From Pseudomonadota bacterium (GTDB lineage Bacteria > Myxococcota_A > Polyangia > Haliangiales > Haliangiaceae), in the NCBI GenBank assembly GCA_022360315.1, contig JAKSDA010000065.1, positions 124,001 through 188,000 of the forward strand: DNA of 64,000 nt. The letters are read 5' to 3'. Position 1 is the first letter of the stretch. Every line of letters begins with the position of its first letter. A program made the translations under genes and the position numbers. The notes beneath the pieces were generated by a model. It did not search any database. It was not told the origin of the DNA and saw only the letters and a program-made list of their open reading frames with translations. Positions 1 to 9,222 of this stretch are shown here, one piece after another.

Positions 1-76
1 CCAACAAAAATGAATTTGTACGGGATAGTCGTTTTCTTTTGATCTCATGGCGACTGAGTCTTGAGGTTATATGTGA

Positions 77-736
77 TCATGTATTTGATGGGTCGGCTAT
101 CTCTTGCCATCGAAAGCTGAGATACCCCGATGCCCCGGCGTCATTGTAATAACTGAGTATTTCCAGCTTGTAGTAATGTCCGTCGACTGAATGAAGCACG
201 TACGTGATGTCCCTGGGGGTGAGGACGTGGTTCGCGGGGTTGTAGTCCCACCATCGAGAATCGCCCGTATCGAACGCATAATCGGGTTTATCGTTTTCGT
301 CGCCTCCCTGATCGACTGGGGTGTCCGGCTCGTCGGTGATGTAACCGGTGTCCGGTGCCTGGCTCAATGATCCGAATTCCTGTCCTGTGAGCGCTGCAAT
401 TTCGACGTTGCCAGAACCGCTCACACCACCGTTGATCTTGACATTGGAGCGCTGAAAACCCATATCCCAATCTGCCGAGGTATCGGGGGAATCCGGAACG
501 ATTTCCTCTTTGCTGGACAGATTCAGATACACCCACACGGTCGAATCGCTGGCATCCACCCGAGTGATCGTCGTGCCGTCCCCGGGGTCTTCATGGACAA
601 TAGTCCCTTCGGGGGCGCCCCCCCCGCCCCCGAAGGGTTTATCTGCAGGGGTATCCAGTTGCGGAGCGCAGCCCTGGGCCACGCCCAGTGCGACGCCCAG
701 CAACAATGAAAACAGTGCTTCCGACATTCTGGTCAT
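77..736 (-). CDS. HmuY-family lipoprotein (haem/iron acquisition)
   Basis: About 219 residues. The N-terminus is a lipoprotein signal (hydrophobic SLLLGVALGVAQGC, Cys23 lipobox), so the product should be anchored in the outer membrane. The body has the HmuY pattern: WVYLNLSSKEEI, then DWDMGFQRSNVKINGGVSG (about 90-108), and a C-terminal block KLEILSYYNDAGASGYLSFR. HmuY proteins bind haem at the surface and hand it to a TonB-dependent receptor. The receptor gene lies 20 bases upstream on the same strand, so the two are probably cotranscribed. A Gly-rich and Asp-rich linker (residues 36-50 and 130-150) tethers the domain. A second start at Met4 is possible. Ligand identity is inferred from family and context. 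Confidence 0.85.
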   Translation of the reverse strand: MTRMSEALFSLLLGVALGVAQGCAPQLDTPADKPFGGGGGAPEGTIVHEDPGDGTTITRVDASDSTVWVYLNLSSKEEIVPDSPDTSADWDMGFQRSNVKINGGVSGSGNVEIAALTGQEFGSLSQAPDTGYITDEPDTPVDQGGDENDKPDYAFDTGDSRWWDYNPANHVLTPRDITYVLHSVDGHYYKLEILSYYNDAGASGYLSFRWQEIADPSNT

Positions 737-756
737 TGTGGTTGCCTCTCAGTTAG

Positions 757-2955
757 CTAATACCTCGCGGTAGCTCCCCCATAAAATGTCCGTGGCTGGA
801 TCTGTAGATACATGGCATCGCCCTCATCGAGTAAGTTGCTCACACCAGCGAAGACAGTGAGCTGCCAGATATCTGTGGCCATGCGAGCATCCAGTGTGAT
901 GTACGGATCGGTAGTGATCTCAGTATCGCCTTCCTCGCCACCTTCGAAGAACTTCCGCCCACTCACGATGCTGCCGCGCAGGGTGGCCAACACGCCAATG
1001 GGTTTGTAATCATAACCCAATTTGAACGTGCCGCGGTGTAGCGCACGGCCTTGAAGTGAGCGCCTCTGTTCGCGGTTGCGAGTATGGTTGAGTACGTAGC
1101 TGAGTTCGAGGAGCAAGCCGTCTATCGGTCCGATACGAGGTTTGGTACGCATCTGAATTTCCACCCCGCGGGTGAACGCAGACGCGACATTGGTGCGACT
1201 GTAGCGTACCCCGGAGCCGGGACATACCCTCTCACCATCGGGAGAGTCGACTTGTTCGATTTCGATCAAGTCGGTCATGTCGTTGTAGTACGCACTGACC
1301 GAGGCCCAAAGTCGCTGGTGAGCGCGCAGCTCGATGCCCAGGTTGATATTTTGCGATGTCTCTGGATCGAGCTCGGGGTTGCCGTCGATGACGTATCCTG
1401 CGACGGTATTCTGGAAACACAGATAGAGTTCTTTGAAATCAGGGGCGCGGTATCCCCAACCATAACTGCCGCGTACCACGATACGCTCGGTCGCGTCCCA
1501 GCGCAGCGCCAGTTTGGGGGTTGGGTGAAATCCAAACTGACTATCGACGTCGAATCGAATGCCGGGCGCCGCCACGATGGTGGGGGTCGATGTGATCGTC
1601 CACTCGTCCTGGACGAACCCGGCGAAACGATAGCGGTCGGCTTCAGGCTCTCCAGTCGCGCTATCGCGGATGCGCGGCGTTTTAATGTGCTCGAACAGGC
1701 CATCGATCCCGGTGGTAAAAAAATGGTGTTCGCCGAGCGAGCCATCGAATTGTACTGTCGTCTCGACGAGACGCTCGTTGGTCTCTTCGTAGGTATCCTC
1801 CATCTCGTCCGTGGAGTCTCGCAGGTCGTAGGCGAACTGATCCCGGTAGATGGCCAGCCGTGCCGCGGCACTGAGGCGTCTGGATCGAGCTGGTCGCCAC
1901 TCGGCGCGCACAGACCCGTTGGCTTGCTCGACTCGGTTGAGGCGGTCGTAGACCGCTGGTGGGCTGGCATCGATACCGTGCAGATCAGAGCGCAAATAGT
2001 CGCTCGACAGAACAAGCGCCACGTTACCCAATGAGCCATTTGCCACGCCTGCGACGTGCCATTCGTCAAAACTGCTGGCCGTGGTTGCAATGTCTCGGGG
2101 CTCGAGGTCGTAACCATCACCTCTGCGCAGTCCAGCAGATAGCCTGGCATTCCACCTGCCACGCCGCAGGCCGGCGCGACCGCTGAGGTCTATTTCGCCA
2201 AAGCTGCCGTATTTGGTTCGCAGCTCAGCTTCGTAGGGTTTCTCGGGTTTACGGGTAATGATGTTGATGACCCCGGCGAGGGCATCAGAGCCGTAGAGGG
2301 CAGAGCTGGCCCCTTTGACAATTTCGATCTGTTCAATGCTCTCTATCGGAAAGCGCTCGAGATCGATGGCACCGTCGATACGGCCGATGGCTCGCTGACC
2401 GTCGACCAAGATCAGGACGTAAGCGGGGTCGAGACCCTGCATACGGATCTCCGAGCCACGCAGCCCGGGAAATACGTCCAGACCGGGATGGTTGGCCAGA
2501 ACCTCGGCAACGGTATCGCCACCAGTGGCCTCGATTTCTCTGCGCGAGATGACCTCTGTCGCTACTGGCGTGGCCGCCAGAGGCGTTTCGGTCCGCGAGC
2601 CGGTGACCACGATGACTTCACCTTCATCGGCGAAGCCGACTCCAGCGTCGGATGCACCATCCTCAGTGGCCTCGCCTGCACGCTGATCAGGCAATTCTTC
2701 GGCTGGCCGCGCCGGGATGTCCGGGCCAACGTCTGCACTGGATGCTTGAGCCCCGCGCTCCTCTTCGTCAGTAGTAGGTTGGGTATCAGGCACGGTGGGC
2801 GGCTCATCTTGGCCAAAGGCAGAGCCCGCCAGGGCTGCCAGCACGGCCCAGCTCAGGAGCGCAACTTTTTGATATTTAATGATTTTATACAAATGATGAC
2901 GATACCTTCTGTCTCTGAAGAGGCGAATAGCGTACTCGTCAGTCGCCTCTTCCAT
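757..2955 (-). CDS. TonB-dependent outer-membrane receptor (HmuR-like)
   Basis: About 732 residues with the usual order: signal segment (VALLSWAVLAALAGSAFGQ, about 31-49), an acidic Pro/Glu-rich spacer, a TonB box-like EVIVVTGSR (about 113-121), a plug domain with LVDGQRAIGR and the typical plug end SSALYGSDALAGVINIITRK, then a 22-strand-type barrel ending in an aromatic residue pair (TARY). It should import haem or a ferric chelate with energy from TonB/ExbBD. The start is uncertain: the signal core begins 30 residues in, and a TTG near 2890 would give a more normal signal peptide. The downstream HmuY-like lipoprotein and a Fur-like site upstream support an iron role. Substrate is inferred. 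Confidence 0.9.
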   Translation of the reverse strand: MEEATDEYAIRLFRDRRYRHHLYKIIKYQKVALLSWAVLAALAGSAFGQDEPPTVPDTQPTTDEEERGAQASSADVGPDIPARPAEELPDQRAGEATEDGASDAGVGFADEGEVIVVTGSRTETPLAATPVATEVISRREIEATGGDTVAEVLANHPGLDVFPGLRGSEIRMQGLDPAYVLILVDGQRAIGRIDGAIDLERFPIESIEQIEIVKGASSALYGSDALAGVINIITRKPEKPYEAELRTKYGSFGEIDLSGRAGLRRGRWNARLSAGLRRGDGYDLEPRDIATTASSFDEWHVAGVANGSLGNVALVLSSDYLRSDLHGIDASPPAVYDRLNRVEQANGSVRAEWRPARSRRLSAAARLAIYRDQFAYDLRDSTDEMEDTYEETNERLVETTVQFDGSLGEHHFFTTGIDGLFEHIKTPRIRDSATGEPEADRYRFAGFVQDEWTITSTPTIVAAPGIRFDVDSQFGFHPTPKLALRWDATERIVVRGSYGWGYRAPDFKELYLCFQNTVAGYVIDGNPELDPETSQNINLGIELRAHQRLWASVSAYYNDMTDLIEIEQVDSPDGERVCPGSGVRYSRTNVASAFTRGVEIQMRTKPRIGPIDGLLLELSYVLNHTRNREQRRSLQGRALHRGTFKLGYDYKPIGVLATLRGSIVSGRKFFEGGEEGDTEITTDPYITLDARMATDIWQLTVFAGVSNLLDEGDAMYLQIQPRTFYGGATARY

Positions 2956-3039
2956 TTCTCTCGATGTCGGCTAGCACAGGAGGCTTGGCATCCTAACGTC
3001 TCAAATTTAGAAGCATTCGGAGTAAAGATCAAGAGAAAT

Positions 3040-3054
3040 TGATAATCGATGTCA
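3040..3054. promoter_or_regulatory. Putative Fur box between divergent iron genes
   Basis: TGATAATCGATGTCA matches the 7-1-7 Fur consensus TGATAATnATTATCA at all seven left-half positions and four of seven in the right half. It lies in an AT-rich stretch between the TonB receptor (leftward) and the HmuY-like gene (rightward). Both neighbours are iron/haem genes, which is what a Fur site would be expected to control. The match is by eye only. Confidence 0.45.
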
Positions 3055-3175
3055 TTTTCATTCTGACCCTCGCCGATTCTTGACACCTGAACAGCAGTAC
3101 GTCATTCTCCAAATAATTGACATCGAATTTCATTTTCTTTTTTGGATGTACCTCATCGATAGTACAGGGACCCCT

Positions 3176-3922
3176 ATGTATTCAACTCCTGTAATGCTCT
3201 CAACCTGTTGTGTACTTTTTGCTGCCGTCACGGGCTGCGACGACTCGGTCGAGCTGTGTTCGACGACTGCGGTGCAGTGCATTGACGATGCAGTCAGCGA
3301 TCTTTCGTTGCACAGCGACAAGATTTCGGCTGGCACGGTCACCAACTCCGAGGAGAGCGGTGACTTTGTATCGGTCATCGACGCGACTGCAGGCGGAGCT
3401 ATGGAGGCTGCGAACAACGCGTATCTCTACATGAAGTTCACCAACAGTGGGCTCACCAAGGTCGAAATCGACGACGAGACCGCGCTGGAATCGCAGGATT
3501 GGCATATCGCGGCTCGTCGTTACGTCATTCGTCTGAACGGAGGAGCCTCGGGGCCATCGTGTGTAGGAGCTGCGTTTGTCGACGGAATGGGCTATGCCGA
3601 TGTCAATGAGGTACCGTCGGGAGCGACGTTCATCACAGACGGTTATTATGATGGAAAATGCACGTTGGTCTTGGATGGTTCGGGTGTGCCCGGCAGCCCC
3701 AAGGTCGCACTTACTGGTTGGTGGGACTATACTGTCCGGTGTGTGCAAATGACCATGAAACCCGCGGTAATCGAACTGGACGATGGCCGATATCTAAAGC
3801 TGATCGTCGAGTCCTACTACGAGACCGACCAGGACGTCTGCAATAACACTGGTCTAGGTGGAAAAACCAGCGGCATTATCAAGGCCCGCTGGCGGTTTCT
3901 GGACCGAGGCCAAGAGCGTTGA
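3176..3922 (+). CDS. Second HmuY-family lipoprotein
   Basis: About 248 residues from ATG 3176. An earlier in-frame ATG at 3080 would add a hydrophobic but non-signal-like leader, so the start before MYSTPVMLSTCC is preferred. The lipobox is AAVTGC. The HmuY-like blocks are AYLYMKFTNSGLTKVEID, SQDWHIAARRYVIRLNGGA and a C-terminal KLIVESYYETDQDVC...IIKARWRFL. Several Cys residues in the mature part may form disulphides. It is transcribed away from the receptor/HmuY pair across the Fur-like site, so this is a three-gene haem-binding locus with two non-identical lipoproteins. The two lipoproteins are only distantly alike, so a recent duplication is unlikely. The metalloprotease downstream starts at or just after this stop codon. 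Confidence 0.8.
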   Translation: MYSTPVMLSTCCVLFAAVTGCDDSVELCSTTAVQCIDDAVSDLSLHSDKISAGTVTNSEESGDFVSVIDATAGGAMEAANNAYLYMKFTNSGLTKVEIDDETALESQDWHIAARRYVIRLNGGASGPSCVGAAFVDGMGYADVNEVPSGATFITDGYYDGKCTLVLDGSGVPGSPKVALTGWWDYTVRCVQMTMKPAVIELDDGRYLKLIVESYYETDQDVCNNTGLGGKTSGIIKARWRFLDRGQER

Positions 3923-3996
3923 ACTCGCACCATCGTGCGCGCCAGGCGCCGGGCGCATTGTTGCCCCTATCCACGGTCCCGTCACTCGTCGCGCCC

Positions 3997-5421
3997 ATGA
4001 TCGCGTCGTTTGTCTGGTCGATGTTGGTCCCCCGAATCGCTGTCGCGGAGCGACCCACAGAAGGAGGGATGTTTTCGTTTGACCAGGCCGATGATGTCCG
4101 AAACTGGGATGAGCCGAGTGGCGCCATTCGCGTTCACTACAGTGTCGAGGGTCCCAATGTCACACTGCTCGCCGATGCGGATGCCGACGGAGTACCCGAC
4201 TACCCTCAAGACGTGGCGCGGACTGCTGCAGAGGTTTTGCAATTCTTTGCCACCGAACGCGGACTTCTCCGTCCGGTTGGCGAACAGGCACTGGGGCTTG
4301 GAGAACTGGGCGGAAGCTATGCACTGGATATCTACTTGGTAGATTTTGCTGGCAATGCCGACGGCTCTTTCGGTCTGGATATGTGCCGCGAATCGCCTGA
4401 CCAATGTGCCGGATATTTGGTCATCGAAAACGATTTCGAGGGCTACAGCTATACAACGCTCGATGAAGCGATCAATGTGCTCACCAGTCACGAATTGTTC
4501 CACGCAGTTCAGTACGCATATACCGCGGGTCTGCCTGTATGGATGTCGGAGGGGACTGCCGTGTGGGCTGAAAAACAGTGGGATCCGGCATCGAAGGATT
4601 TTTTGCGTTTTGCTTCGGCATACTTTCGTTACACCGCTCGCTCGCTCGACCGGCCGCCGGGGGGACCGGTTCCGACGTTCGCCTATAGCACCGGCTTGTG
4701 GTTCGATTTCGCAACCACACGGCACGGCACAACACTGATATCCGATCTCTTGAACGCTGTCGCGGAACCGGGGGGAGACGAGGTAGACGTGTTGGCCGAG
4801 ATGGAGACAGTGCTCGGTGGAGTCGATGACTTGCGGACCGATTGGCTCGACTTTGCAGCCTGGAATCTGGCCACAGGGTCGCGTGCCGGCACGGCCGAAA
4901 GCTACGAGTATGCGGCCGCATTGCCCGGGGTCACGGCCAAGGCCGAAGGCAGCGCCATCGACGACGACAATCGCTTCTATCCACTCGCAACAACTTATTA
5001 TCGCCTGGATCACGCGGGTGGGCCCATCTGGTTCGGTGTCGAAGAAGCAGCTCCGGGCCTCGATCTGGCCTTATTCCCGGTCGCAGACGGTGCTGGCGAC
5101 GGTCCCGTTGGTCCGTCCGCGGCAGCCTGGACTGCAGATCGCGCAAATAGCTGGCCAGTGGCCGACGGAGTCGATTTTGCCCGCGGTGGTTATTGGATCG
5201 TCGCGAGTCAGGCGGCTCGCGCGGAGCAATCGATCAAGGTGAGAATCTGTGTCGGAGATGCCGATACCGCTGCTGACTGCGCACCCCCCATCGACGGCGA
5301 CTCGGGTGGCTGCTCGATCAGTTCGCCCGGCAGCTCATCCAGTCAATGGCTGTTTATCATCTCGGCGGTATTTCTTGCCCGCATGGGTCGATCGCAGTGT
5401 TGGGCTCTTAGACGCCGTTGA
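3997..5421 (+). CDS. Secreted metalloprotease, MXAN_6640 type, MYXO-CTERM-like tail
   Basis: The longest frame opens with TTG 3919, overlapping the previous stop. ATG 3997 is chosen because it begins the signal segment MIASFVWSMLVPRIAVAE. The protein has a zinc-protease motif HELFH followed by a glutamate in SEGTAVWAE about 16 residues later, the gluzincin arrangement. Before it comes an Asp-rich strip (DADADGVPDYPQD) that looks like a calcium-binding loop. The C-terminus has GGCSISSPG, a hydrophobic stretch (WLFIISAVFLA) and a basic end (LRRR), the layout of MYXO-CTERM sorting tails, which implies surface display. The family is known from myxobacteria; its substrates are not. Location beside the haem locus might mean protein degradation for iron, but that is a guess. 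Confidence 0.85.
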   Translation: MIASFVWSMLVPRIAVAERPTEGGMFSFDQADDVRNWDEPSGAIRVHYSVEGPNVTLLADADADGVPDYPQDVARTAAEVLQFFATERGLLRPVGEQALGLGELGGSYALDIYLVDFAGNADGSFGLDMCRESPDQCAGYLVIENDFEGYSYTTLDEAINVLTSHELFHAVQYAYTAGLPVWMSEGTAVWAEKQWDPASKDFLRFASAYFRYTARSLDRPPGGPVPTFAYSTGLWFDFATTRHGTTLISDLLNAVAEPGGDEVDVLAEMETVLGGVDDLRTDWLDFAAWNLATGSRAGTAESYEYAAALPGVTAKAEGSAIDDDNRFYPLATTYYRLDHAGGPIWFGVEEAAPGLDLALFPVADGAGDGPVGPSAAAWTADRANSWPVADGVDFARGGYWIVASQAARAEQSIKVRICVGDADTAADCAPPIDGDSGGCSISSPGSSSSQWLFIISAVFLARMGRSQCWALRRR

Positions 5422-5471
5422 CAAGACGAGCCATCCATCCTATACGGGCTTGTTTCGATAGGAAGAGTACG

Positions 5472-5930
5472 ATGGGTCTATTCGACAAGATCAAGGGTAT
5501 CAAGAATGCGGTTACCGGAGGCGCTGCCGACGTGGCGGTGGAGGTCGGCCAAGCCGACACCGAGCAGCCGATCCCGGTACGCGTGACAGCCAGGGCAAAA
5601 GCCGATTTCAAGATCAATCGGGTCTATCTGCTCATACGAGCCCACGAAGAAGCTCTGGTTCGCGACGTGGATATAGAACGGGATGGTCGAGTGTCCAGCG
5701 AGACCGTGCGGGGCGAGTATGAGACCTGCAAGCTGGAGATAGAGGTCGCCGGCTCTCAGGAGCTACAGGAGGGGGAGGAGTACACCTGGGAGTGCGAGGT
5801 CAACCTGCCCGGCGATGCAAACCCCAGCTTCTCGGGCGAAACAATACGTCACCTTTGGTCGGTTCAGGCGGGACTCGATGCAAGGGGAAATGACCCGGAC
5901 TCCGGGTGGGTAGAATTCTGGATCGACTGA
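5472..5930 (+). CDS. Spo0M/arrestin-like protein
   Basis: 152 residues from ATG 5472, which has an AGGAAG Shine-Dalgarno 8 bases upstream. The start MGLFDKIKGIKNAV and the beta-rich body resemble Spo0M-type proteins, which carry an arrestin-like fold. Recognisable parts are VRVTARAKADFKINRVYLLI and a charged second half ending SGWVEFWID. It has no signal peptide or membrane segment, so it should be cytoplasmic. At 152 residues it covers roughly one arrestin-like lobe, shorter than Bacillus Spo0M. It converges on the TlpA-like gene; a short hairpin (CTATTCA-gac-TGAATAG, 5943-5959) lies between the two stops. Function unknown beyond the family link. Confidence 0.7.
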   Translation: MGLFDKIKGIKNAVTGGAADVAVEVGQADTEQPIPVRVTARAKADFKINRVYLLIRAHEEALVRDVDIERDGRVSSETVRGEYETCKLEIEVAGSQELQEGEEYTWECEVNLPGDANPSFSGETIRHLWSVQAGLDARGNDPDSGWVEFWID

Positions 5931-5967
5931 TCGAGTGGATCACTATTCAGACTGAATAGCTGGACTA

Positions 5968-6528
5968 TTATGGAGCCGGCTCAGCCAAGAGCTCGTCGAG
6001 AGTCTCTGCCAGTTCTTCTTCGGTAATTTGACCCGGCCGGAACAAGCGCAGTTCTCCGGCTCGATCGTAGATGAACGTGGTCGGCAGCTTGTCGGGGTAG
6101 TCGAAAGCGTGATAGATGCCCTGATCGAGGCGCACAACCGGATAATCGAGATTCCACCTCTTGGAAAAACCGGCCAGTTCTTCTTCGGTGGGATCGTCAG
6201 CCATCATGCCGAGCAGCACAAAGCCCCTGTCGGCGTATTTCTTGTACGCTGCCGTGAGCGCGGGGACTTCGGCTTTGCAGGGGCCGCACCAGCTGGCCCA
6301 AAAGTTGATCATAACTACTTTGCCATTGAGGCTTTCTTCGGTCCACCACTGGCCCTGAGTGTCCAGATAACCGATACGAGGCAGGCATTCAGGAGTGTCT
6401 TTTTTGGCACACGCCGCTGCCGAACGAACGCCGATCTTGCCGTCTTTCGTCACCGACCAAGAAGCCGCTACAATCACTACAGCAGCTACCGTAACAATCA
6501 TAAACCCATACAATGCTATCTTCTTCAC
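5968..6528 (-). CDS. TlpA/ResA-like membrane-anchored thioredoxin
   Basis: 186 residues. An N-terminal membrane anchor (IALYGFMIVTVAAVVIVAAS, about 4-23) holds a thioredoxin domain outside the cytoplasmic membrane. The active site is WASWCGPCK with Cys81 and Cys84, and the cis-Pro motif is LPTTFIYD. A further Cys pair (Cys40, Cys48) lies before the fold. Proteins of this type reduce or oxidise thiols of exported proteins, for example in cytochrome c maturation. The start ATG overlaps the gpmI stop by 4 bases (ATGA), so translation is probably coupled. There is no obvious functional tie to glycolysis. Confidence 0.9.
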   Translation of the reverse strand: MKKIALYGFMIVTVAAVVIVAASWSVTKDGKIGVRSAAACAKKDTPECLPRIGYLDTQGQWWTEESLNGKVVMINFWASWCGPCKAEVPALTAAYKKYADRGFVLLGMMADDPTEEELAGFSKRWNLDYPVVRLDQGIYHAFDYPDKLPTTFIYDRAGELRLFRPGQITEEELAETLDELLAEPAP

Positions 6529-8258
6529 TTGAACCTCAAAAGTGACGGTTCGAGATCTTCAGGGGGCACAAAGCCCAGAAGCTCGAGACATGTAGCTGTA
6601 ACGTTGGCGATGCCAACGTGGTTACGATGAGATCCCTCAGCCGCCCGATGGCCCGGCGTTGTATTCACCGCCAGCCCGTCCCCGCTTCCGTCATCCGACA
6701 GGTCTCTCACCCAGTAGCGGCCATTGCGATGTGGATCGTAAATCATGAAAGGTACAGGATTTATTGTATGACTGGTTTTTACCACAGGCACACCGGAAAC
6801 GCGGTCGCGCACCACTCGACCGTCTTTGCCATGCTGGTACATCTCGTCAGCATTTCCATGATCAGCTGTAACTATCAAGATTCCCTTCATCTTTTCGACG
6901 GCCTGGCGGAGCCGAGCCAGCTGTAGGTCCAGAACTTGCATGGCGATAACTGTAGCCTGGAACTCGCCTGTGTGGCCGACCATATCCCCGTTGGCATAGT
7001 TGACCCGGGCAAATCGGTACTTACCGGAATGCAGCTCAGCGATAAGTCGATCAGTAATTTCAGCGGCTTTCATCCAGGGCCGCTGCTCGAATGGGACCTG
7101 GTCCGAGGTGAGTTCGAGGTAGGTTTCCAGGTTATCGTCGAATTTGCCGCTGCGGTTGCCGTTCCAGAAGTACGTGACATGGCCGTACTTCTGCGTTTCT
7201 GAAATGGCCAGCTGCGAGACCTGGTTTTGGACCAAGAACTCGCTCATGGTTCGTTCGATAGCGGGTGGATCGACCAGGTACCGAGTGGGCACATGAGTGT
7301 CGCCATCATATTCCATCATGCCTGCATAAAGGACGTCGGGACGATTGCCGCGGTCGAAGTGCGGAAAGTTTTTGTCGTCGAATGCCCGGCTGATTTCGAT
7401 GGCGCGGTCGCCGCGGAAATTGAAGTTGATTACGGCGTCGCCGTTTCGGATCTGGCCGATAGGATGGCCGTCGTGTGCGATCACGAAGGGAGGTAGGTAC
7501 TGGTCGATGATATCGGGGTTTTCATCGCGAAACGTCGAGATGGCTTCGCGCGCCGAGGCAAAGGCACGCGCTCTGCCGTGGACGTGAGCGTCGTAGCCGC
7601 GTTCGACTATACTCCAGTCGGCTTCGTAGCGGTCCATGGTGACCAGCATTCGGCCGCCTCCCGAGGCGATGGCAGCCCTGCGAGTGCCCGGCTGATCGAG
7701 CTCGGAGAGCAGGGCTTCGATTCGATCGACGTAGGTCAGTGCACTGGTAGCGGGAACATCGCGTCCGTCGAGTAGTGCATGGACAAATAGCCTGGCGATT
7801 CCGTCGGCTGCGGCACGCCTGAGCAGCGCACTGAGTTGATCGATATGAGAGTGAACATTTCCATCGGACAGAAGGCCGATAAAATGGAGGGCGCTGTGGT
7901 TGTTGCGGCATCGAGCGACAATGTCCTGCCAGGTTTGACCGGAAAACAGCGTGGCTGACGAGATAGCGTGGTTGACTAGTTTGGCACCCTGATCGTAGAT
8001 ACGGCCGCAACCAAGGGCATTGTGACCGACCTCGCTGTTGCCCATGTCGCCGTCAGATGGCAACCCGACCGCCCGGCCGTGCGCTGCCAGTGCGCAGCGC
8101 ACACCTGGACTCCACAATCTATCGAGCGTGGGCGTTGCTGCAACTTTAACTGCGTCGGATTCGTCACCGTTGCCAATACCAACACCATCGAGGACTGCCA
8201 GGACCAGCGGTCCTTGCGGTCCCGAGAAATGTTCATTGCGTTTGAGCTGCCAGGTCAT
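6525..8258 (-). CDS. gpmI: 2,3-bisphosphoglycerate-independent phosphoglycerate mutase
   Basis: Interconverts 3- and 2-phosphoglycerate in glycolysis using manganese, without 2,3-bisphosphoglycerate. About 577 residues from ATG 8258; an upstream ATG at 8276 would add six residues. The alkaline-phosphatase-type nucleophile motif GDMGNSEVGHN has its serine near residue 75. Other family blocks are LAVLDGVGIG at the N-terminus, LLDGRDVP, ITVINFNFRGDR-like (VINFNFRGDRA) and TADHGNADEM near the end. It is somewhat longer than the usual 510-550 residues, with extra sequence in the C-terminal third. Its 3' end overlaps the TlpA-like gene. A strong inverted repeat lies just upstream. Confidence 0.95.
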   Translation of the reverse strand: MTWQLKRNEHFSGPQGPLVLAVLDGVGIGNGDESDAVKVAATPTLDRLWSPGVRCALAAHGRAVGLPSDGDMGNSEVGHNALGCGRIYDQGAKLVNHAISSATLFSGQTWQDIVARCRNNHSALHFIGLLSDGNVHSHIDQLSALLRRAAADGIARLFVHALLDGRDVPATSALTYVDRIEALLSELDQPGTRRAAIASGGGRMLVTMDRYEADWSIVERGYDAHVHGRARAFASAREAISTFRDENPDIIDQYLPPFVIAHDGHPIGQIRNGDAVINFNFRGDRAIEISRAFDDKNFPHFDRGNRPDVLYAGMMEYDGDTHVPTRYLVDPPAIERTMSEFLVQNQVSQLAISETQKYGHVTYFWNGNRSGKFDDNLETYLELTSDQVPFEQRPWMKAAEITDRLIAELHSGKYRFARVNYANGDMVGHTGEFQATVIAMQVLDLQLARLRQAVEKMKGILIVTADHGNADEMYQHGKDGRVVRDRVSGVPVVKTSHTINPVPFMIYDPHRNGRYWVRDLSDDGSGDGLAVNTTPGHRAAEGSHRNHVGIANVTATCLELLGFVPPEDLEPSLLRFK

Positions 8259-8298
8259 GGCGCCGACGTTACACAAATGTCGCCAGAAGGTGTAAAGA

Positions 8299-8333
8299 CA
8301 AAGTCCCGGGCGTCAGAGACGCCCGGGACTTTG
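8299..8333. terminator. 15-bp perfect inverted repeat between lolA and gpmI
   Basis: CAAAGTCCCGGGCGT pairs perfectly with ACGCCCGGGACTTTG across a 5-base loop (CAGAG). It lies after the lolA stop and about 40 bases before the gpmI start, so it could end the lolA transcript or sit in the gpmI leader. There is no clear T-run on either strand, so intrinsic termination is uncertain. Confidence 0.45.
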
Positions 8334-8427
8334 CTGGGGCAAAGGGAAAGGCCGGGGGGGAAAGGTCTCTTGTCCTTTGCCGCCAATCTCTTTTTTATGG
8401 ACTTGAAGCCCGGAAATCCTATCGGAA

Positions 8428-9222
8428 TCAGTGTCCAGCCGTCTCACCTGAGTCGACGATGCGATAACTCCTCAGCTTTTTCTCATCGACCAGGAACCAC
8501 GAATCCTTGACCGGGCGTTTGGTATCGGGACGATAAAATCGGAAGTGGTTGATGTTGCCCGATGCTTCTACGACGATCGATTGTTTGACCCGGAAATTTC
8601 CGGGGTCGACTACGAGATACAGCATCTTGTACTGCGCCGACGGCCGACGTGGGGTGAGTTCGAGGACATGATCACTCTTCTTGCCATAGGTGCCCGACAT
8701 GTCGAGTTTGGCTGCGAAGTCGCGTGCCAGATCTCCCTTGCCGTACAGAAAGGTGATCGCTACGGGCAGTAGATTGCGTTCAAGGCTTTTTTTGAGGACC
8801 TGCTTGTTGTCGTGCTCCACTGCCCACAGGGTGGTGCCGTCGGAGATGAAGCTCTTGTTCACCCGTTTCCCCTTACTCTTGTAATCCCAGCGCATCATGC
8901 CCGGTTTCTTGATCCATACCTTGCCGTTGGAGATCGATTCTGTGCCGAACGTGGTGTTCGTATACGTCTGCCGGAAAAAAGCGGTAAGCTGTTGAGCCTG
9001 ATTGTAGAACTCCTGCACTTTGATCACGATCTCGTCCGCGCTGAAGCCGTCGGCGACGCGAGTACGTCTCGCCTCACGCGATTTGGTCTCACTCGAGTTG
9101 GCGTCGCGAGATGTGACCGCAGGTGTGTTTTTGCCGGGGACCTGGCTTGCATCTACTCCAGGCGATGCGTTCACCATGCCGCCGAGCAGGGTGGCTAGAA
9201 GGAGAAGTGTCTTACTTATCAT
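8428..9222 (-). CDS. lolA: Outer-membrane lipoprotein carrier protein LolA
   Basis: LolA ferries lipoproteins across the periplasm from LolCDE to the outer membrane. About 264 residues from ATG 9222, chosen because it starts a clean signal peptide (MISKTLLLLATLLGGMVNAS); a start 14 residues earlier is possible. The LolA fold is visible in FYNQAQQLTAFFRQTY, KVWIKKPGMMRWDYK, SDGTTLWAVEHDNKQV and FLYGKGDLARDF. The segment from about 25 to 55 is a hydrophilic Ser/Thr-rich linker not usual in LolA. The C-terminal helix-strand part (FRFYRPDTKRPVKDSWF) is present. Window lipoproteins such as the HmuY types would depend on it. Confidence 0.9.
   Translation of the reverse strand: MISKTLLLLATLLGGMVNASPGVDASQVPGKNTPAVTSRDANSSETKSREARRTRVADGFSADEIVIKVQEFYNQAQQLTAFFRQTYTNTTFGTESISNGKVWIKKPGMMRWDYKSKGKRVNKSFISDGTTLWAVEHDNKQVLKKSLERNLLPVAITFLYGKGDLARDFAAKLDMSGTYGKKSDHVLELTPRRPSAQYKMLYLVVDPGNFRVKQSIVVEASGNINHFRFYRPDTKRPVKDSWFLVDEKKLRSYRIVDSGETAGH

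Noticed and set aside
1084..2034. Long plus-strand open frame of over 300 codons inside the TonB receptor
   Set aside because: It is antisense to a receptor with clear plug and barrel sequence; GC-rich coding DNA commonly leaves the opposite strand open.
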